The notes under the pieces were generated by a model, which ran no database searches, was not told the origin of the DNA, and saw only the letters and a list, made by a program, of their open reading frames with translations. Of a stretch of DNA of 64,000 bases, positions 42,336-51,022 are shown piece after piece. The position numbers and the translations under genes are program-made. The DNA lies in the NCBI GenBank assembly GCA_964482135.1, contig CAYZWF010000002.1, forward strand, positions 18,048 through 82,047. The letters are read 5' to 3'. Origin of the DNA: UBA11136 sp964482135. Its GTDB lineage: Bacteria; Pseudomonadota; Alphaproteobacteria; UBA11136. Position 1 is the stretch's first letter; each line of letters begins with the position of its first letter.

Positions 42336-43133
42336 TTATTTGGGCAGGAAGATGAAGTTCTTCACGTAAGGCCCGGTGCCGCCTTCGCGCGGTTTAATCT
42401 GGTGATCCTCCACGGAAAAGCGGCTGAGACTCCTCAACACCCCGTTTTCCAGGAAAAACCCCCGGTAATCGAAACTCTCCAGCAGGGAGAACACATCCCC
42501 TGCCGCATCGCCCACATGGGCGAACTCGTTCTCGATGAAGAGATTGGGACGGTCGCGCCTGAGGGTTTCCGTGGCCCCGGAGAGCACGCCTTTTTCGTGG
42601 CCTTCCACGTCAATTTTGATAAAGCCGATGTCCTCCAGGCCAAGGTCGTCAATGCGGCTGCCCGGCACCTTGACCACCCCGGTGGCCATCCCGGAACCAT
42701 CATCGCGCTCACGGTCGAGTCCGGCGCCGTTGCTGGACCATCCCTTGCGGCCCTTGGGCACCACCAGTTCCACCTCTTGCGTGTGGTCGGTGAGTGCCAT
42801 CTGGTAGAGGGTGACGTTCCTGTCGGCCACGTGTTGCAGGATGCGAAAGGGGATGGGGTTGGGCTCGAAGGCGTGCACATGGGGGCAGTAGCGGGAAAGG
42901 AAATAGGTGAACAGGCCGAGATTGGCGCCCACGTCGAGGCTGATACGCGCGGGATCGACGATAAATTTGAGAATTCCCATCTCGGGGTCGATCCGCGTCA
43001 TGTATTTGTGGGAGCGATAACGGTAATAGCCGCGGAAGGGAACGTAGCGGAATTTGAAGTCGAGGCGGATGTCGTTGATGACATCACGCAGGGTTTCCCG
43101 GGGAAGCTGGTTGGGAGAAAGGGTCATGGCCAT
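42336..43133 (-). CDS. FkbM-family methyltransferase
   Basis: 265 aa. The SAM-binding core ISLDVGANLGLFTYFLSRYCPHVHAFEPNP near residue 64 and the FkbM block GFIKIDVEGHEKGVLSGATETLRRDRPNLFIENE are intact. FkbM enzymes methylate hydroxyls of sugars or polyketides; the substrate cannot be inferred here. No good ribosome site precedes 43133, and Met3 (43127) is an equal start candidate. It stands alone between the frameshifted secreted protein and a divergent methyltransferase. Confidence 0.88.
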   Translation of the reverse strand: MAMTLSPNQLPRETLRDVINDIRLDFKFRYVPFRGYYRYRSHKYMTRIDPEMGILKFIVDPARISLDVGANLGLFTYFLSRYCPHVHAFEPNPIPFRILQHVADRNVTLYQMALTDHTQEVELVVPKGRKGWSSNGAGLDRERDDGSGMATGVVKVPGSRIDDLGLEDIGFIKIDVEGHEKGVLSGATETLRRDRPNLFIENEFAHVGDAAGDVFSLLESFDYRGFFLENGVLRSLSRFSVEDHQIKPREGGTGPYVKNFIFLPK

Positions 43134-43281
43134 ATGGTTGTGTGTGTTGGTTGGGGCGTTAAAGGGCGGAGGCGTTTATCCGGGGGTTTAAGAAGAGGTG
43201 TCTCAGAGGATACCATTGTGGAAGATACTATCATCGCCGAGGTCGTAACGGCCAGCCATACCAGGAGACACAGCCCAAACC

Positions 43282-44106
43282 ATGTCGCAAGAACGGCTCC
43301 CGCCCCAGCTCTCTGAAACCGTGACTCCACGCTCGCCGCTGTTGAGGGCGCTGGCGGCCCAGCTTATTTCCGCGGTTCTGGTACTGGCTATTACCTGGTC
43401 GCTGGAGGCGGGCGGCGCGGTGGTGAGTATCCATACGCCTCTGACGGTGAAGCTCATTGCCCAGGGGGTTCTCGCCGCCCTGATCGGACGCCGTTTCGGC
43501 CTCTCCCCGTGGTGGTTTCCCCTGCACATGGTATTTCCCTGGGCGGTGGCGGCGACCCTTTATCTTCCCGTTCCCTCATGGGTCTATCTCGGTATTTTTC
43601 TGGTTCTTCTGATGGTTTTCTGGAACAGCGCCGTGGGGCGGGTACCCCTCTATCTCAGCAACCGTAAAACCTGGGCGGCGCTGGCCGACTTGCTTCCGGA
43701 AAAACAGGATCTGGCCTTAGCCGATCTCGGCAGCGGGCTGGGCGGAACGCTTCTGTTTCTCGCGCGCCGCCGCCCCCAGGGACGTTTTCACGGTATTGAA
43801 TCGGCACCCCTGCCATATCTTTTATCGCGCCTGCGGTTGCTGGCCTCGCGGAGTGTTGGCTCCGGCTCCGGTAATGTGAAGCTGATCTATGGCGATTTCT
43901 GGGACCACGACCTTTCCGATTATGATGTGGTGTATAGTTTTCTCTCACCGGCCCCCATGCGCGGGCTTTATGAAAAGGCCCGCGACGAAATGCGGCCGGG
44001 AAGCCTGTTTATCAGCAATTCTTTCGCCGTTCCCCAGATCGACCCCGATCAGGTGGTTAAGGTGAACGACCGCCGTGACACCCGGCTTTATATCTGGCGC
44101 ATGTGA
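43282..44106 (+). CDS. Membrane-anchored class I SAM-dependent methyltransferase
   Basis: 274 aa. The first 125 residues hold three to four membrane helices (LLRALAAQLISAVLVLAITW, MVFPWAVAATLYLPVPSW, VYLGIFLVLLMVFWNS). The soluble part begins LALADLGSGLGGTLLFLAR, a clear SAM glycine loop, with an acidic HGIESAP and GDFWDHDLSDYDVVYSFLSP downstream. The membrane anchor suggests a lipid or membrane-protein substrate. CAGGAG lies about 14 bases before the ATG. Function beyond methyl transfer unknown. Confidence 0.78.
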   Translation: MSQERLPPQLSETVTPRSPLLRALAAQLISAVLVLAITWSLEAGGAVVSIHTPLTVKLIAQGVLAALIGRRFGLSPWWFPLHMVFPWAVAATLYLPVPSWVYLGIFLVLLMVFWNSAVGRVPLYLSNRKTWAALADLLPEKQDLALADLGSGLGGTLLFLARRRPQGRFHGIESAPLPYLLSRLRLLASRSVGSGSGNVKLIYGDFWDHDLSDYDVVYSFLSPAPMRGLYEKARDEMRPGSLFISNSFAVPQIDPDQVVKVNDRRDTRLYIWRM

Positions 44107-44324
44107 GGTATCAGCTTCGCGGTGAGGCCTTACAGTGGGTTCGTGGCGGCTTCGCCGTAATGATGGCGGCAGGGCAATAGATACAATTTTATACAAACTG
44201 ACGGAGAACCCTTTGGGATTGCTGAGTTTTTATTGAATTGAGATGGATTTTAGTGTAGGATGCCCTTTAAATAATTCTCACTCCCCCTCCAGGTAGGACG
44301 GCGGACACGTTGGAGGGTGAGGAA

Positions 44325-45260
44325 ATGGTTGATTTAAACCCCAATATAGTAACCAGAACTCCCGGTGCCTCTTCCACTACCGGTGAGTCGCTTCGGGGCA
44401 AGGAAAAGCTCAGCCCTATCCTTGAGGGCCGGAGAGAAGATGACCAGCGCCTTGGGGTCACATCCGGGGGCTTGGGCGAGGAAATCTTCGATGTTGCCCA
44501 GACCAGCCGCCAGGAAGAGGTGGGCCGGGAACGCCGGGACAGCTTCAACCGTAATGAAGATTTCCAGCATTCCGAGCGCAATGTCCATGATCAGGTTCTT
44601 CTCAGCCGTGAGGCCCAGGATTTTCTCAATCAGGATCACAAGGACGAGAACTCCCTGAGCCTGGCTGAGGATCTGGCGGCCCGCCGCGCCAATGCCGGCG
44701 AAGCCCGGACCGAGGCCCGCAGCGAGGAATTCGTTGCCGATGTTTCCGCCAGGCGGGAAACCATTGAGAACGAAGTGGACCTCATCAGGGACTCCACCGA
44801 CACGGAGCAGGAAGAGCTTCAAGATGAAATTGCCGCCGTGTTCGGCGGTGGTATCGTCAAGGGACAGGAATCCGATGATGTCGAGGCGGGGCTGCGGGAG
44901 GCGCGTAGTGAACGGTCGGGCGGCCGTGAGGAACAATTCATAGACGATAAGGCCGACAGCAAGGCCGTGGAACATAGCCAGGTGGAGCGGGATCAGTCCG
45001 TTAACGTGGCCCAGCGCAATGTCCAGGATGAAATCAACTCCCGTGACGCCCAATCGGTGAGGGACAATACTCCGGCCCCTACCAGTCCTTCTAATGCTTC
45101 CAGTGACGCCGGCAGGCCCGAGGTGGCCAATGACCCCACGACGACTCCCCCTGCCGCGCCACCGCCGGGGGGCGATCCGAGTGCGCCTCCCACCGCTAGC
45201 GACAGCAGCGAACGGAGCGAACAGGCCTCAGGCGTTCCCACTCTGGACATCGTGGCCTGA
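44325..45260 (+). CDS. Large disordered acidic repeat protein of unknown function
   Basis: 311 aa from the ATG at 44325 (GGAGGG 8-13 bases upstream). Extremely polar: rich in Glu, Arg, Asp, Ser and Gln, with almost no aromatic residues and no signal peptide. Two parts look related: ERNVHDQVLLSREAQDF and QRNVQDEINSRDAQSV about 140 residues apart, each preceded by HSE/HSQ-type helices. The last 80 residues are Pro/Ser/Thr-rich, ending PTLDIVA. A strong terminator follows, so it is a real single-gene unit. Possibly a coiled or disordered structural protein. Confidence 0.65.
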   Translation: MVDLNPNIVTRTPGASSTTGESLRGKEKLSPILEGRREDDQRLGVTSGGLGEEIFDVAQTSRQEEVGRERRDSFNRNEDFQHSERNVHDQVLLSREAQDFLNQDHKDENSLSLAEDLAARRANAGEARTEARSEEFVADVSARRETIENEVDLIRDSTDTEQEELQDEIAAVFGGGIVKGQESDDVEAGLREARSERSGGREEQFIDDKADSKAVEHSQVERDQSVNVAQRNVQDEINSRDAQSVRDNTPAPTSPSNASSDAGRPEVANDPTTTPPAAPPPGGDPSAPPTASDSSERSEQASGVPTLDIVA

Positions 45261-45292
45261 TGGCTTGAGCGTTTTCTCCGATCATTCCTTAA

Positions 45293-45325
45293 AACCGCCC
45301 GCTGTTGCAGCCGGGCGGTTTTTTT
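45293..45325 (+). terminator. Rho-independent terminator
   Basis: AACCGCCCG (45293-45301) pairs with CGGGCGGTT (45312-45320), loop of 10 bases, followed by TTTTT. It closes the disordered repeat protein gene. Confidence 0.85.
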
Positions 45326-45403
45326 ATGGGCCATTGCCGTGTGGGATTCTGTGGGGGGGGGATTGCGGGAGGATTCCGCGGGCGCCGTTTCCCGGTTCCG
45401 GAT

Positions 45404-45441
45404 ATGCCCCCTAGTTTTGGTAATGCCCCCTAGTTTTGGTA
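45404..45441. repeat. Perfect 19-bp tandem repeat at the 3' end of the transglycosylase gene
   Basis: ATGCCCCCTAGTTTTGGTA occurs twice back to back (45404-45422, 45423-45441). The transglycosylase stop codon (CTA on the plus strand) lies in the second copy, and the first copy repeats the last codons and stop just after the gene. Confidence 0.85.
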
Positions 45442-47592
45442 ATGAAGGTCGTTTTTCAGCGACCAGGCCATCTGGGGGCTGTTGAGGCGCATGCGATAGA
45501 CCTGGAGATTGCCGAGCACGCGCTGGATATAGGTGCGGGTTTCGTAAAAGGGGATGCTTTCAATCCAGTCCAGGGCATCCACTTGCGGCGTGCGCGGGTC
45601 ACCATTGTTGCGCAGCCACCGTTTTACCCGGTTGGGTCCGGCGTTATAGGCGGCCAGAGCGAGAACGTAAGAATCACCGTACTGGTTCAGGAGGCCGGAT
45701 ATATAAGCCCGCCCCAGCATCATGTTGTATCCCGGGTCCGTCATGAGGCGGGTTTTGGAATAGGGCACGTTGAGCCGCCGCGCCACGTTTCTCGCCGTGG
45801 CCGGCATGATCTGCATCAGTCCGCGCGCCCCGGCATGGCTTTGGGCGAAGCTGTCGAAGCTGCTTTCCTGGCGCATCAGGGCCAGCAGCAACGGCGTTTC
45901 GGGATGCTCCTTGTCGAACTGGGCGGGGATGGGATAGCCCCGGGACACAAGATTGACGCCGCTGCGGGTGGCTTCGTGGGCGATCTTGACGCCCACATCG
46001 GGGCGGCCGTTGTCATGGGCGAGATCGGCCACGAGGGCGCGCTGCCCCGGCGTCGATACGAGATCGTTGAGATGTATGGCGAAGGGCTTGATCTGTTTGT
46101 ATTCACCGATTTCCCCCAACAGCCGCACCAGGCGCACCAGATCGCGCGTGTTGAACCGGGCCTTTTCCTCGGCCGTGGGCAGGGGGTCGGGGGGAAGGGA
46201 CGGCGTGGTTTCTCCCCCGGTCTGGGTGGCGGCGAGTTGGCCGTGAAAGGTGGTAAGAAATTCCGCCGCCTTGGCGTACCAGCCCTGGGCCAATTCGTTG
46301 CGGCCCAGGCTTTGCGCCGCCCGCGCCGCCCAGTAGGCCGCCCGTGAGCGGCTGATGGGATAGCGCACATTGCCGTAAAGCCGGGTGAAGTGATTGAGGG
46401 CGGCCTCGCCGTTGTGAAGAAAGCGCAGGGCGATCCATCCTGAAAGCCATTCCGCCTCGGCGAAGCTGGCGCCTTGGACCTGTTTGTGGGAACTGGCGAG
46501 TTGGTAGGCCACCGAGATATCCCCCTTGACCAGCGCCTGCCGGGTGACCGCCGCGCGTTCCTTCCACCACAGTTCGGGACGCACCAGATCGAGGGGCGGG
46601 GAGCTGAGAATCTCCCTGGCGTCATCGCGGTCGCGGCGCCGCCGCCAGCGCAGACGCTCGTACTGGAATCCGGGATCGCCGAGCAGATAGGGCGGCACAT
46701 GGCGGATGGCCCAGTCGACGCCGCCATGGTTCAATCGCAGCCGCAGTCGGGCCTCGGCAAGGGCCTGGCGGTCCTTGTCCACGCGGCGCATGGTGCGGCG
46801 CGCCACCTTGAGCCTGCCTTCCCATAACAGGCGGTCGAGGCGCGCCCAGTTATCCTCGCGGGTCCAGCGTTTGTGATGGCGGGCGATGAAGGTGCGTTCC
46901 TGGCGATAGCCGAAATTGCCCGTAATCCAGGCGCGGCGGATGATGGCGGTGCCTTCCGTCTCCCGGCCTTGGCGCAAAAGGGCCTCGCCGTAACGGATCA
47001 GCCCCTTGGTGGTAAGCGGCGGATGGGCGGCAAACCAGGACAGCACCAGCGTATCGGAGGTGGCGTCGGTCATGGCCTCCTCGGCCAGGGTGGTGAGGGT
47101 GCGCAGCAGCGGCCATCCGGGATGGCTGGCGATGAAGGCGGCGATTTCCTCGAAGCCGTGTTTGCCCTCGCGCCGCAGATCGAGCCATTGCACCAGGGAG
47201 ACCAGCAACCGATCGCCCGAGGCGGACGCCTTGCGGTGCGTGGCTTTCCAGCGCTCGGCCTTGATATCCTTGAAGATGGCCTGCGCGGTTCTGAGTGTTT
47301 CGGGGCTGATGTGCCGGGGGTTGGAAGGTTGGGAACTGGAGGTTTCGGGACCGGCGGGCTTGGGGGCCGGTAACGGCGCGGCATTTGCCGTAGATGAGTC
47401 GGCTGACAAGCCGTTCTGGGCCAATGCCGGTTCTCCGGTGGCGGAGCCACCATTCTGCGCTGTCGCGGCACCGGCTGCGGCTGGAACAGCCGGGGCTGGA
47501 ACAACCGCGGTTGGAACAAGGGAACCCGCGGCAATCACAAGAAAGGCCGCCGCCGCGCCGATCAGGTTTTTTCCCCCCACGATCTTCCCCAC
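45430..47592 (-). CDS. Soluble lytic murein transglycosylase (Slt70-like)
   Basis: 720 aa. The signal sequence is followed by an Ala/Pro-rich linker, a long alpha-helical superhelix (about 85-540) and a C-terminal SLT domain. Catalytic Glu576 sits in MRQESSFDS, followed by GARGLMQIMPATARNVA and LALAAYNAGPNRVKRWL. It cleaves peptidoglycan to 1,6-anhydro-muropeptides in the periplasm. The GTG start at 47592 follows GGGAG by 10 bases; an internal GTG four codons later is the alternative. It diverges from dapA, as often in alphaproteobacteria. Confidence 0.9.
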   Translation of the reverse strand: MGKIVGGKNLIGAAAAFLVIAAGSLVPTAVVPAPAVPAAAGAATAQNGGSATGEPALAQNGLSADSSTANAAPLPAPKPAGPETSSSQPSNPRHISPETLRTAQAIFKDIKAERWKATHRKASASGDRLLVSLVQWLDLRREGKHGFEEIAAFIASHPGWPLLRTLTTLAEEAMTDATSDTLVLSWFAAHPPLTTKGLIRYGEALLRQGRETEGTAIIRRAWITGNFGYRQERTFIARHHKRWTREDNWARLDRLLWEGRLKVARRTMRRVDKDRQALAEARLRLRLNHGGVDWAIRHVPPYLLGDPGFQYERLRWRRRRDRDDAREILSSPPLDLVRPELWWKERAAVTRQALVKGDISVAYQLASSHKQVQGASFAEAEWLSGWIALRFLHNGEAALNHFTRLYGNVRYPISRSRAAYWAARAAQSLGRNELAQGWYAKAAEFLTTFHGQLAATQTGGETTPSLPPDPLPTAEEKARFNTRDLVRLVRLLGEIGEYKQIKPFAIHLNDLVSTPGQRALVADLAHDNGRPDVGVKIAHEATRSGVNLVSRGYPIPAQFDKEHPETPLLLALMRQESSFDSFAQSHAGARGLMQIMPATARNVARRLNVPYSKTRLMTDPGYNMMLGRAYISGLLNQYGDSYVLALAAYNAGPNRVKRWLRNNGDPRTPQVDALDWIESIPFYETRTYIQRVLGNLQVYRMRLNSPQMAWSLKNDLHYQN

Positions 47593-47819
47593 GATTTTCA
47601 GACTCCCGGTTAGTCATACCCCGTTTGGTCTTGCCGCCACATGGTGGCGTCACACCCATTTTACCCGCAATGGAGCGTAATCTGTATCCCTTTCCGTGGG
47701 CCGAGCCGCGAGAGCGGCGCTTGTGGCGGCGGAAATCTGGGTCTATGTTCCCGCCAAACACTGTTTAAGCGCGTCGGGCGGGTCTGGTGCCGGCCTGGCG
47801 CACAACCGGAGTAAGACTC

Positions 47820-48695
47820 ATGTTCAAGGGATCCATGACCGCCCTGATTACCCCGTTCGCCGACGGCAAGGTGGACGGGAAGGCGTTCAAGGCGCTGGTC
47901 GAGAGACAGGTGGCGGAGGGCACGCACGCCCTGGTGCCCTGTGGCACCACCGGCGAGTCGCCGACGCTGACCCATGAGGAACATATGGCGGTGACGGAAA
48001 TGTGCATCGCGGCGGCCGGGGCCCGTGTGCCGGTGATCGCCGGGTGCGGCTCCAACTCCACCGCCGAGGCCGTGGCGCTGGCCCGCCATGCGGCCAAAGC
48101 CGGGGCCGACGCCACATTGGTGGTCACGCCCTATTACAACAAGCCCACCCAGGCCGGGCTGTATGCCCATTTCAAGGCGGTGCATGACGCCTGTGACCTG
48201 CCGCTGTTCATCTATAATATTCCCGGCCGCAGCGTGGTGGATATGTCGGTGGAGACCATGGCGCGGCTGGCGGAACTGCCCCATATCGTCGGTGTCAAGG
48301 ACGCCACCGCCGACCTCGACCGGCCCGTGCAGACCCGCGAAGCCATGGGCGAAGACTTCATCCAGCTTTCGGGCGAGGACGCCACCGTGGTTCCCTTCCT
48401 CGAAGCCGGCGGGGTAGGCTGTATTTCGGTGACCGCCAATATCGCGCCGCGCGCCTGCGCCGATCTACACGAGGCATGGATGAAGGGTGATATGGACACC
48501 GTGAACGAGGTCAACGAGCGCCTGATGCCGGTCCATGACGCCATGTTCTGTGAATCGAGTCCGGGACCGGTGAAATACGCCGCCTCGCTGATGGGGCTGT
48601 GCTCCGACGAGGTGCGCCTGCCTTTGTGCGAAATCGCAGGGGAGTCCAAAGAGAAAGTCCGCGCGGCTCTGGACGCGGCGGGTCTGCTGCCGTAA
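47820..48695 (+). CDS. dapA: 4-Hydroxy-tetrahydrodipicolinate synthase
   Basis: 291 aa from the ATG at 47820, with GGAG 8 bases upstream. The TIM barrel has the DapA signature: GTTGESPTL (Thr44 region), YNKPTQAGLYAHF, Tyr132 in IYNIPGRSVVDM, and the Schiff-base Lys160 in GVKDAT. It condenses pyruvate with aspartate semialdehyde in lysine and diaminopimelate synthesis. Followed by smpB 18 bases later. Confidence 0.95.
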   Translation: MFKGSMTALITPFADGKVDGKAFKALVERQVAEGTHALVPCGTTGESPTLTHEEHMAVTEMCIAAAGARVPVIAGCGSNSTAEAVALARHAAKAGADATLVVTPYYNKPTQAGLYAHFKAVHDACDLPLFIYNIPGRSVVDMSVETMARLAELPHIVGVKDATADLDRPVQTREAMGEDFIQLSGEDATVVPFLEAGGVGCISVTANIAPRACADLHEAWMKGDMDTVNEVNERLMPVHDAMFCESSPGPVKYAASLMGLCSDEVRLPLCEIAGESKEKVRAALDAAGLLP

Positions 48696-48713
48696 GGCGG
48701 CGGGGCGGTTGCC

Positions 48714-49196
48714 ATGGCCAAGGCCAAGGAAGCGGCAGAAACGGGATACCGCGTCGTCGCCAAGAACCGCAAGGCGCGCCACAATTACCTGATTGAGGAT
48801 CATCTCGAGGCCGGCATCATGCTCACCGGCTCGGAGGTGAAGTCGCTGCGCATGGGACGCGCGTCTATAGGTGAGGCCTATGGGGCGGAAAAGGGTGGCA
48901 AGCTGATGCTGGTGAACGCCCATATCCCCCAATACGACCCGGCGGGAAAGCATAATCACGACCCCAAACGGCCGCGCCAGCTGTTGGTGCACCGCCGTCA
49001 GCTCGACCGGCTGATCGGCGCCATGACCCGCGACGGCATGACGTTGGTGCCGCTGAGCCTTTATTTCAACGAGCGCGGCCTGGCCAAGGTTGATCTCGGG
49101 ATTGCCAAGGGCAAGAAGAAGCACGACAAACGCGCGGCGGCTAAGGAGAAGGACTGGAAGCGCGATAAGGCGCGCATCCTCCGCGATAAGGGATAA
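48714..49196 (+). CDS. smpB: SsrA-binding protein SmpB
   Basis: 160 aa. SmpB blocks: ARHNYLIEDHLEAGIMLTGSEVKSLRMGRASIGEAY, HIPQYDPAGKHNHDPKRPRQLL and the basic C-terminal tail KGKKKHDKRAAAKEKDWKRDKARILRDKG that reaches the decoding centre. It delivers tmRNA to stalled ribosomes. The tmRNA gene itself is not seen here. The stop is followed by a repeat island. Confidence 0.95.
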   Translation: MAKAKEAAETGYRVVAKNRKARHNYLIEDHLEAGIMLTGSEVKSLRMGRASIGEAYGAEKGGKLMLVNAHIPQYDPAGKHNHDPKRPRQLLVHRRQLDRLIGAMTRDGMTLVPLSLYFNERGLAKVDLGIAKGKKKHDKRAAAKEKDWKRDKARILRDKG

Positions 49197-49245
49197 CTAC
49201 TTTTTGAGCGCTGACGTAATTTTTGGGGCCCGCAGTAATCTTTGG

Positions 49246-49334
49246 GGGCCGACGTACCCTGGCCCCTCCTGGCCCTTTCTTTTCGGGCCGACGTACCCTG
49301 GGCCTTCTTGTTGAGGGCCGAGGTGCCCTGGCCC
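49246..49334. repeat. Repeat island 1: GGGCCGACGTACCCTGGCCC family
   Basis: Three copies of the 20-bp unit: 49246-49265 exact, 49285-49304 (ends TGGGCC) and 49315-49334 (GAGGTGCC in the middle). A degenerate start (GAGCGCTGACGTAATTTT) lies at 49206. Units are separated by pyrimidine-rich spacers such as CTTTCTTTTC. They fill the gap between smpB and the HATPase-receiver gene. Related islands lie at 53109 and 59772. Confidence 0.8.
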
Positions 49335-49335
49335 G

Positions 49336-50205
49336 TCACGCCGTGGCGGCTTTTTCCAGGACGTTCACCAGTTTATCCACGTCTATGGGTTTGGTGAGAT
49401 AATCGTCAAACCCCGCATCCCGTCCTTTTCTGATGTCTCCTCTCATGGCGTGGGCGGAAAGGGCGATGACCCGGATATGGCCGGCCAGGCCCCGTTCCCG
49501 GAGCATTTTCAGGGCTTCGTATCCGTCGGCGCCGGGCAAGCCGATGTCCATAAGGATAATGTCGGGGTTCTCGGATAACGCCGCCTCGACGCCGTCTTCC
49601 GCCGTGGTCGCCTCCAGCAGGTCGTACCGGGGCATGCGTGAAAGCACTTTGCGCACGAATTTCATATTGGCGGGGTTGTCCTCCACGTACAGCACCTTCA
49701 AGTGTTTTCCCTGCGCGGTCCCGGCGGCGGGAGCGGATTCAATGGAGTCCAGGGCCGTATCGAGTTCCTGTTCCAGGCTTTCCCCTTCGTCGAACTCCAC
49801 CCAGAAGGTGGTGCCTTCACCGGGAATACTGTGGACGCCGATCTCGCCGCCCATGGCCTCCACCAGTTTTTTTGTGATGGTAAGCCCGATTCCGGTGCCC
49901 TCGATGGTGCCGCTTTCACGGCCCAGCCGGTTGAATGGTTCGAACAGATCCGGCAATTGTTCTTGCGGGATGCCGCCGCCGGTATCGCGGACGCTGATGC
50001 GGATTTTACCGCCTTCGCGGCGCTCCGGGACAAGAGTCACCTCGCCGCCCTCGCGGTTGTATTTGATGGCGTTGGACAGGAGGTTGAGCAGCACCTGTTT
50101 GAGTCTGGTGTAATCGGCCTTGAGGAAGGGGGCCCCAATCTCCGCGCTTTGATCGTGGACGGTGATCCCGCATTCCTCCGCCTGGGCCTTTTTGTAGGGA
50201 AACAA
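49336..50205 (-). CDS. HATPase-receiver protein (hybrid histidine kinase lacking HisKA and sensor)
   Basis: 289 aa from a TTG. The HATPase_c domain is intact: NLLSNAIKYNREGG (N box), DTGGGI, LFEPFNRLG and GTGIGLTITKK. A receiver domain follows (about 168-285), with LYVEDN, the phospho-Asp in ILMDIGLPGADGYE, ALSAHAM and LTKPID. No phospho-accepting His helix or sensor region is present. The open frame runs upstream only to a TAA at 50272-50274 and offers no better start, and the next gene begins right behind. Either a 5'-truncated hybrid kinase or an orphan module. Confidence 0.75.
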   Translation of the reverse strand: MFPYKKAQAEECGITVHDQSAEIGAPFLKADYTRLKQVLLNLLSNAIKYNREGGEVTLVPERREGGKIRISVRDTGGGIPQEQLPDLFEPFNRLGRESGTIEGTGIGLTITKKLVEAMGGEIGVHSIPGEGTTFWVEFDEGESLEQELDTALDSIESAPAAGTAQGKHLKVLYVEDNPANMKFVRKVLSRMPRYDLLEATTAEDGVEAALSENPDIILMDIGLPGADGYEALKMLRERGLAGHIRVIALSAHAMRGDIRKGRDAGFDDYLTKPIDVDKLVNVLEKAATA

Positions 50206-50301
50206 TTCTTCCGCGCGCGTCTGCTCATCAAGGAGGGCGGCGGAAATTTCAAAAATCTTATGTGAGGGGGTTTATAGAGAGCGCTTTATTCTTTGGAAAG
50301 C

Positions 50302-50997
50302 CTATTGGGTATCAAGCTGTGCCCGAATCCCCGCCAGAACCTCGAAGAACATGGCCTCGGTGAGGCGTTTGGTCTGGGTGTTGTAGCGCGAACAGTGGTA
50401 GCTGTCGGCCAGGGTGAGATTACCGGGAAGATCATGTGTGGCGCCATGGCCGAAGGGGAAGTTCCTGAGTTTGAGGGCGAAAGTGCGGATCACCGCGTCA
50501 TGGGCCACCTTGCCCAGCGCCATCAACACCCGCAGATTGGGCATGGCGGCGATTTCGGACACGAGAAAAAGCCGGCAGGCGGCGGTCTCGGCGCCGGTGG
50601 GTTTGTTCTCCGGGGGCACGCAGCGCACCGCGTTGGTGATGCGGCAATCCGCGAGCGTGAGAGCGTCATCGGGGCGCGCGGCGTAGGTGCCGCTGGAAAA
50701 TCCGAATTTCGCCAGACCCCCATAGAGGAGATCGCCGGCATAGTCGCCGGTGAAGGGCCTCCCCGTGCGGTTGGCCCCTTTCAAGCCCGGCGCCAGCCCC
50801 ACCACCAGCAGCCGGGCGTCGATTTTGCCGAAGGAGGCCACCGGGGCGTTATGCCAGGGAGGCCGGGCGTCGCGGTTTGCCAGGCGGTTGGCTTGGCGGA
50901 ACTGGACGAGCCGGGGGCATAAGGGGCATTCAGGGGGCGGGTCCGTGAATGGGGGGTCCGTGAAGGGGGGCGTCCCGGTTGAAGGAGAACTGGTCAT
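50302..50997 (-). CDS. Uracil-DNA glycosylase, family 5 (UDGb-like)
   Basis: 231 aa. Motif A is GLAPGLKGANRTGRPFTGDYAG and motif B SYHCSRYNTQTKRLT, the arrangement of family 5 (UDGb) enzymes, which remove uracil and some other deaminated bases from DNA. Cysteines CPLCPRL near residue 25 and CRITNAVRC fit the family Fe-S cluster. A 15-base tandem repeat encodes the Pro/Thr/Asp-rich N-terminal tail (PPFTDPPFTDPP), which looks recently expanded. The true start may lie after it. Confidence 0.88.
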   Translation of the reverse strand: MTSSPSTGTPPFTDPPFTDPPPECPLCPRLVQFRQANRLANRDARPPWHNAPVASFGKIDARLLVVGLAPGLKGANRTGRPFTGDYAGDLLYGGLAKFGFSSGTYAARPDDALTLADCRITNAVRCVPPENKPTGAETAACRLFLVSEIAAMPNLRVLMALGKVAHDAVIRTFALKLRNFPFGHGATHDLPGNLTLADSYHCSRYNTQTKRLTEAMFFEVLAGIRAQLDTQ

Positions 50998-51022
50998 GGC
51001 GGCGGCCTTATTGCTTGCGGGC

